NCBI RefSeq assembly: GCF_003254395.2
Contig: NC_037645.1
Location: forward strand, 5,385,406 to 5,449,405
Length of the DNA stretch: 64,000 nt
Reading direction: 5' to 3'
Source of the DNA: Apis mellifera
Lineage: Eukaryota > Arthropoda > Insecta > Hymenoptera > Apidae
Positions 58,091 to 64,000 of the stretch are shown piece after piece. Numbering within the stretch: the stretch's first letter is position 1; each line of letters begins with the position of its first letter. The position numbers were made by a program, and so were the translations under genes. Under the pieces are notes generated by a model. That model saw only the letters and a list, made by a program, of their open reading frames with translations. It did not search any database and was not told the DNA's origin.

Positions 58091-59640
58091 TTCGGGAAAA
58101 GGAATTATTCAAGGTAATTTAGGATGAGAAAATATTTCTTTGACTTACTATCTAAAAATTTAGATCTAGTAAATTTTAATTTGTATAACACATTATTAAG
58201 ATTAATGTTTCTGAATGAAACAATTTCCTCAAAGATATTCTCAAATCCCCAATTTATTTTGATATTTAATTCTTCTCAGCTTTGTCAGATTAATAGAAAA
58301 AAGTTCAATTCAAGCTCGTGTCAGATAAGAATAATCACACACAAAATACATCTATTATTTAATCTCTCTTTAAATTTAAAATTCAAAATCCTGGACGTAT
58401 CCTGTTCCCAAACTTTGGACAAGGGCCACGTGGATGATTATTTCTAAGAAGTATGAAACCTCACCAAGTTTAAGAGGATCATGATACACCATCGCGGACA
58501 AAGTTTCGATCTGCGTGTAGGTTATACGTTCGAGGTACACGTAAATAGTTGGTCTGAAAGCTTGGTTTCCCGTTTATTAATCAGTTAACCGAACCAGAGG
58601 AAGCAGAGGAGGGGATGATAAGTGGTACTCGAATGTTATCGAATAGAAATTTGCCGCAGAATTCCCTCGAACAAAGTTTCATGGGTAGGTGCATGCAAAT
58701 ACTGTTGGCCAACTTTCTTCTAATTCGAAGGAAATCAGTTTCGTTAACATTCGTTAAGAATTTTAACGGTATATGATAAGAAGCTTTACACGTAATGGAA
58801 ACTTTGAACGTTTGAGCAACGATTCCTCGAGGAAACTGGAGGAGTAACTCTCCCCCTTTCAGGTTATCCCGATTAATCAAGCCGCGAAACTTAACAATAC
58901 ACTTGATGGAACATTGTTGATTAAAATCGTACGAACGAATCGTATCGTCTCTCTTGATCCTCGAGCTCCTCTCTTCAAAATCATCGATATAATCATGCTG
59001 AATCAAATTTGCAGATCGCAATACTGATAATTACATTTAATAGCGCTTCGATCATGCGTGTGACGGAGGAGCATTAGGGAGGGGGGGTGAGCGAAACCGC
59101 GGGATGATTAATTAATTTAGCGCGTAGCTTTGTTAATTTACGATCGAAATGAATGATATCTCGTATTGTAAATCATTTCCTATTTCCAAACGCCTGTTTC
59201 CAATTAATTACCTCGGATTTGAATCGCAAGGAGTGATTTGAGAAATGGAATCTAGAAAGATAATCCAAATTATCACTCTTTCTTCCCCAATCTTTCTTTC
59301 CTTTCTGATTAAACAACTCGAACGATACAAAATCGATGAATTTAATCATCTCGTTATTGATCCTCCGATTAAAGAAATCAACAGAGTTCATAATCTTCCT
59401 TTTGGTTAGCGTCTGAAGATCGATTCGCGAACACAAAAAATGGGCGAAATTACGGAACGATTTACCCCCCGATATAATATAATTTCATCTACCCTCGGGC
59501 AAATTGATAATAACTGGTGAATGGCGTAGGAATTTCGAGAAGAGCCTTTGACAGGATGGTTCAGGCCATCAGGTCTGAAATTACGATTCAATGGTCTAAT
59601 AGAATACGAAATTTCCAGTGGAAACTGGCTACCGACAAAC
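58091..59640. other. Noncoding stretch with long minus-strand frames
   Basis: The minus strand is open for 146 codons at 59021-58581, then 87 and 80 codons further upstream (59436-59173 and 59648-59406). Composition is varied, but no domain is recognised and no splice pair links them. A G-rich patch (gggagggggggtgag) lies near 59077. Confidence 0.45.
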
Positions 59641-59675
59641 CGGAACAACTTGTAACTCGCGGACTCAAAGCTAAA

Positions 59676-59697
59676 TGCGCGCGATAGGGAGCGCGCA
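59676..59697. other. Hairpin TGCGCGC/GCGCGCA
   Basis: A seven-base perfect stem with an eight-base loop (GATAGGGA), the same architecture as the hairpin at 38793-38813. Confidence 0.8.
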
Positions 59698-59734
59698 CAG
59701 AGAGGATTTCGATCCCCGCGAAATCCTTCCCCCA

Positions 59735-59755
59735 GATATGATACAATATCATATC
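59735..59755. other. Perfect 9-bp inverted repeat, CAA loop
   Basis: GATATGATA and TATCATATC flank CAA. A perfect short hairpin 38 bp beyond the previous one. Confidence 0.85.
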
Positions 59756-60350
59756 GTCAATGTACAAGCCTCGATCGAAGTCGTTAATGAATCATCCTTG
59801 GAAAGTCGAATCCCCGCCGATCTCGTTCATTAATCTCGAATCACGTTTTCTCTATCTATCTTCGATCGATTACAGAGCGGCGCAATTTATTCCTTGGGAA
59901 CGAATAATAAACTTGGTTCTCTGCGCGAGATTTTATCGCGATGTGAAATTCCAGTTCGAATTCTCAGTGGCGATCTGGAGAGCCGCGCTGGAATCGGATA
60001 ACGGGCTACGACGATCGCGACGACGGTTTTAGAGGCCGGTTAAAAAAAAATTTGCAAGCTTAACCAGCCGTTCGAGGAGGGAAAACGCGTTTGATTAATC
60101 GCCAGGTGGGAATTGTTGGAGGATTCGTAAAAAGCTCGTTCCGATGCGGGGAAATCGGCCGGTTATCGGGAAAGCGATAAAAATTACCGTTATCATCAAC
60201 GCGGCTATTCAACGGTAATGCACGCGACCGGAGCTAATTAACCAATTTGCATGATCGATTCCCCTCCCCCCTGCTCCTGATATTTTCCGTATCGGCCACT
60301 GAAATGGCCGGAAATTTATTATTACACCACTCGCGTAAAAAATCAGAGCT

Positions 60351-61106
60351 ATTCATAATTACCAATATTTTCTTTTTTTTGGGGGTGTGTTTCTTTTGAA
60401 GTAAAAATTTAAAGGTTCAAATGATATTATTTATAATTATTTTTTTATATGCATTTCATTCCTTTTCTTTTCTTCTTGGAGTATTTTGCAAATATCCTGA
60501 ATTTTTTTCTCTAATTTGATGACTGGTGGGTGGATGGATTCTCGATCTATCGTAATATTAATAAAATTTTCAATTAAAATTCACTCACGAGCTTTCAAAA
60601 ATTTTCTTTCAAACGAGGAAAATATTGAAAATAATTCTAATTATTTCATCACAAACTATATTTTCCCCTCCCTCTCTTTTTTCTTTCGTTTTCCCTAAGA
60701 TCGAAAAGATCCGATTGTTCCAAAGACCACAATTTTCTTCCAAGAATCATTCTTCAGATCAGAAAAAGATTCCAATTGTATCGTGAAATATTTTCAATCA
60801 ATTCCTTACATCCTTTCAAACAATATCTCCTTTTATCAACAATTTGTGCGGAGAGGAAGAAGTAGGAAAAATCAATTTCCCCGACAGAGAATGCGATATA
60901 CGCGATTCGAAGATTTCTCCAAACACGATCTTGCAATCCGATGTAAGACATTTCGATTTACAGATGCAATTCCACAATTTCTCGACTATTTCGAGTTTAA
61001 CGAGATGAAAGCGACCCGAAGACGTCCAAGCGAGGAGAGGGAGGGGAGAGGAAATATCAGGCGTCTACGTTATCTTCGAGATAGAAAAATGTTGGAGAAG
61101 TGGGTG

Positions 61107-61143
<37 letters not shown>

Positions 61144-62722
61144 AGAATGGGCGGGGGATGGAAGAGTGGTTGAGGTTAATCCGTAAGAATCTAAATTAAG
61201 GAACGAGGGTCAAGTTGGGATGGATATCTGAGAAGCTAGTTCCGGTGGAATAATTAGCCGGGGAGGTAAATTCGTCGTTCCGCAGCCTTACCACAGGGAA
61301 GAATTTCGTAGAATTTTAGCCAATTTGAAATTATTCCGCCAACTACACCTAATTACTTGACACCGGCCTGGAAAAGGGCATCTCGGCTTCCTTTCGGCTA
61401 TCTTCAATTTATCTGCAACGCCAACTCGAGAGAAAACTCGCGAGATCCAACAAAAACGAAATTGTTTCTTAACGGAGGATCGAAAAAAATAAATTTGCAA
61501 AATTCGATTTTCTTCGTCGACGGAAAGTAATTATTGCGTTTGAATAAATTAGGATAAAGATGATTAAACGTTTCAGGTTTCAATTTATATTATATAGACT
61601 TTCGAACAGACTTGGTTAAATTTTCCAGGTTGTTCGAAAGATAGATCAGAATGATCGATCGAAAATTTTATGATCGAGTATTTTATAACAAGTCAGCGAG
61701 ATGAATCCCACAGTAATACGTAATAGATTCACGTTTAAACGATGACTAACGCGAAACTTGTCGAGAGTGAGTTTAAATATTTGACAGCGTTGAGTGTTTT
61801 AAATGGAGAACGGAGTTTGAACGCCATACTTTTTCATGATAGAATCGTTTCGAACAGGGAATAGTAATTAACACGTAGAAACGTAACATCCAAAAAATTC
61901 TCAACGTTATAAATTATTTCAATATTTCCATGTTTCTCGATATTTTTCTGTTTCCGATTCCAATACACACACATATATATATACATATATATATTTTTTT
62001 ATTTCCTATCAAAATATTGACACGTTAAAATTCCAAAATGGAAAACCGATAGAAAAACGCGTAACTTTTAGCATCAGATATATATTGACCGACACGTAGA
62101 TGTACATCGAAACTCATTTTAACTTATATTATATACGTAATGAGAAAGGAAAATATGAAGATAGATAATAATCCCAAATTTTTATGGAATTCCAGAACTC
62201 GTTCAAACGCGAGATTTGAATTGGTAAACAAAATTTTACACAATTCCATGGCCGTTAATTATTCAGACATTGATAAGATATAAATTACTAATTAAAAAAC
62301 AAAATATTCGATTGCCGCGTGTTAAACTGGCTAATCCTTATTAATACGTATAATTACATATTAATTTATCACAAGGGATCAAATCAAATTGATCTTGAGT
62401 AATAATTTTAAATTATTATCGCGTACAATACAAAAGCGCAACGATCAATTTACAATTACGCGATAAAAGATTGGTGTTGCGTATGGCATATTGATCGTGC
62501 AATTCGATCGGAATTGCCGACCGATAATAATTTAACAACGAAATTTTAATTAAAACGGACGATTAAAGGATAATCCAGTATTCCGAAATTACGACCAATT
62601 ATGAGAATCATTAAGCTGAGAATTTAATTATAGGAAATGATCGAATCTAATTACCCATTGACGAATAAAAAAGATTAACGTTTTATATATTCTATTCAAA
62701 GATACGTGATTTCTATTTGGCG
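60351..62722. other. AT-rich noncoding stretch with GA repeat
   Basis: Mostly stop-dense. The 138-codon plus frame at 60783-61199 runs through the GA microsatellite, and its Arg-Glu end is repeat-derived. AT repeats lie near 61970-61990. Confidence 0.6.
61112..61141 (+). repeat. AG microsatellite
   Basis: Fifteen uninterrupted AG units, the longest GA-type array here. Confidence 0.96.
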
Positions 62723-62770
62723 TTAATGCCTCCCCGAGTTATCGAGCACGATGTATTCAACGATGCTTAC

Positions 62771-62958
62771 CCCGATTCCCCGAGCTGAAGATATTACATC
62801 GAACCATAAGTCCTCTTCAGGATGCGGTGGAACTCGTAACACAATTTCCCCGAACCGCGCTGTGAAACGAGTACGCAGGGGAATCATTGCTGATAACGTT
62901 CGCGAATACACGGCCATAACTTCCTTGCATCCCTTTCGAATCCCGTACTCGTGGAAAC
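62771..62958 (-). CDS. Candidate exon ending at a strong donor
   Basis: On the minus strand one frame is open from 62958 to a donor GGAATCGGG then gtaagc (first base 62770), phase zero. It reads MAVYSRTLSAMIPLRTRF, then TARFGEIVLRVPPHPEEDLW, then FDVISSARGIG. The latter half looks protein-like. No convincing acceptor is visible upstream, although an ATG at 62917 could start it. The other strand is open over 70 codons, which weakens the case. Confidence 0.18.
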
Positions 62959-64000
62959 GTTAACTCGCACTTCATCGTATTACCTCCACGGAATGTTTGA
63001 TTACCGAACAAGAACGAAATATCACGAATATTCTTCCTCCACCTTCTTTCCAATTTGTTTCCCCTTCTCTCCTCGAAACAATACTCTTCTACTTCGATAT
63101 TTAAAAGAATAGCATCTACTTGATTCTTGGCAATATGGCAAAGAAGATTATTTTGATCTATTTCTTGGCAATGTAGCAAAGAAGAGGATTATTTTGATCT
63201 ATTTTAAAATTCTTCATCCCATTCGAGAACAGACAAATTTTGAAACCAACTCTTAATAGTTCTCCCTAAACGCTCCATTCTTGAGAAATTTCTCAATCTT
63301 GGAGGCATAGGGGGGTAAATGTGGCGAATTGCAGGGACGCGAGAGAGGGTTGGTCGAGCACAGTCCCAATTTCCCAAGGCGGCCGTACACGGGTTGATGA
63401 TGGTCCCAAAGTGGTTCGCAATAATAATGCGGAGTGGAGGCGCATCGTCGATAGGGCGCCGAGGGAAGCGTCATCAATCATGCGGGGGCCGATGTTCGTA
63501 TAAGTATACACGGGTCGGTGGTGCGTTGCACTCGACAAGATGAGTCGGTGTTGCCTGATACACGTTGCCGCTGTACGTTCTCGTTTCGATCGCCGCTCTT
63601 AATCGCTATCGATCATTACGTAGGAGCCGTGCCTGTAACAAATTAGTCGCCTCGTGTGCCTGTGACGCGAAAACTATCCGCGAGACTCGTGGAAACGCGA
63701 TTGAGCGAGAGCGAATGAACGAGGAAAGATGGCGCGATTGATTTAATAGCAACACCTCTTTCCTCCCTTGTCGGCCGATTGATCGATCGGGAGAATTATT
63801 TTATATCTTCACGCACGGTTCATTTATTTGTGTTATGTTAACGTTATTTCTTTCTTTTTTTTTTTTACTTGTTGTTTTGATCTTGAAAGATCGCGAACGG
63901 CGTGATTCGATTAATTATCCTCGGAATGATGGACGATGAACGATTGGAAATGGCGAAGGCGATTTAAGATTTTCCACCCCATCTCGAGTCGGAATTAAGA
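62959..64000. other. Noncoding, GC-rich from 63290 to 63730
   Basis: A short tandem duplication at 63124-63202, then a CpG-rich block with four overlapping frames (63253-63543, both strands). T-run near 63859-63868. No gene seen up to the end. Confidence 0.5.
63124..63202. repeat. Two-copy tandem duplication of 38 bp
   Basis: ttcttggcaat, a(t/g), gcaaagaaga, then ttattttgatctat occur at 63124 and 63162. The second copy has three extra bases (agg) and two changes. It lies within a minus frame where it repeats similar residues, but the added bases come from simple slippage. Confidence 0.88.

Larger units (their letters stand above)
59641..60350. promoter_or_regulatory. GC-rich island with octamer-like and hairpin elements
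   Basis: GC-rich between AT-rich flanks. It contains two inverted repeats (59676-59697 and 59735-59755), a POU-octamer-like ATTTGCAT at 60245-60252 and a CGGCCA/TGGCCG pair at 60293-60310. The pattern resembles a conserved regulatory island, by composition only. Confidence 0.25.

Noticed and set aside
1..64000. tRNA, 5S, snRNA, hammerhead ribozyme and mariner-type elements
   Set aside because: I looked for B-box words (GGTTCRAnnCC), snRNA leaders, CTGATGA...GAAA cores and transposase motifs on both strands and found none that fit. Covariance-model and RepeatMasker searches would be more sensitive.

Overview
The window looks like hymenopteran insect nuclear DNA, most like a honey bee (Apis). 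By eye it is AT-rich, yet CG dinucleotides are plentiful everywhere (TCGA, CGAA, ACGT, CGCG words). Long A or T runs and AT, GA, CT and trinucleotide microsatellites are common. I see no transposase, reverse transcriptase, rRNA, tRNA, CRISPR or bacterial-type operon. The species call is an inference from composition, not from a gene match.

I recognise no complete protein-coding gene. Nearly every open frame of 60-217 codons lies in a CpG-rich or low-complexity block, is rich in Arg/Ser, has open frames on both strands, or is made of homopolymer codons. This is what chance gives in CpG-rich DNA. The window therefore reads as a giant intron or an intergenic interval. I did find several short open segments bounded by good splice signals and reading like ordinary protein. 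On the plus strand these are 1779-1820, 6441-6586, 10494-10534, 34419-34493 and 44804-44856. On the minus strand they are 41745-41832, 38445-38567, 52036-52100 and 62771-62958, plus the unspliced frame 55928-56158. None matches a family I can name. In 64 kb many such segments arise by chance, so each has low confidence.

Layout: 1-3.0 kb is mixed DNA ending in a nested tandem duplication (2190-3016). 3.0-9.7 kb alternates AT-rich DNA with CpG-rich blocks carrying G-runs and polypyrimidine tracts. 9.74-10.31 kb is a three-copy tandem repeat of about 185 bp. 11-16.4 kb is CpG-rich and 16.4-18.3 kb is very AT-rich. 20.4-22.9 kb is the longest CpG-rich block and the best promoter-like area. 27.3-28.9 kb is AT-rich with a long TA microsatellite, followed by a sharply bounded GC-rich island at 28.88-29.45 kb. 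From 29.5 to 64 kb AT-rich stretches (31.5-33.6, 35.2-37.1, 40.0-43.0, 47.3-49.0, 54.9-57.4 and 60.4-62.7 kb) alternate with CpG-rich blocks (33.7-34.5, 38.0-39.9, 43.0-43.3, 44.5-45.6, 46-47.3, 50.2-54.1, 57.5-58.0, 59.6-60.3 and 63.3-63.7 kb).

No pathway or multi-gene system can be built from this sequence. The concrete signals are the tandem repeats, the perfect inverted repeats, the G-quadruplex-type runs, the GC islands in AT-rich DNA and the splice-flanked open segments.
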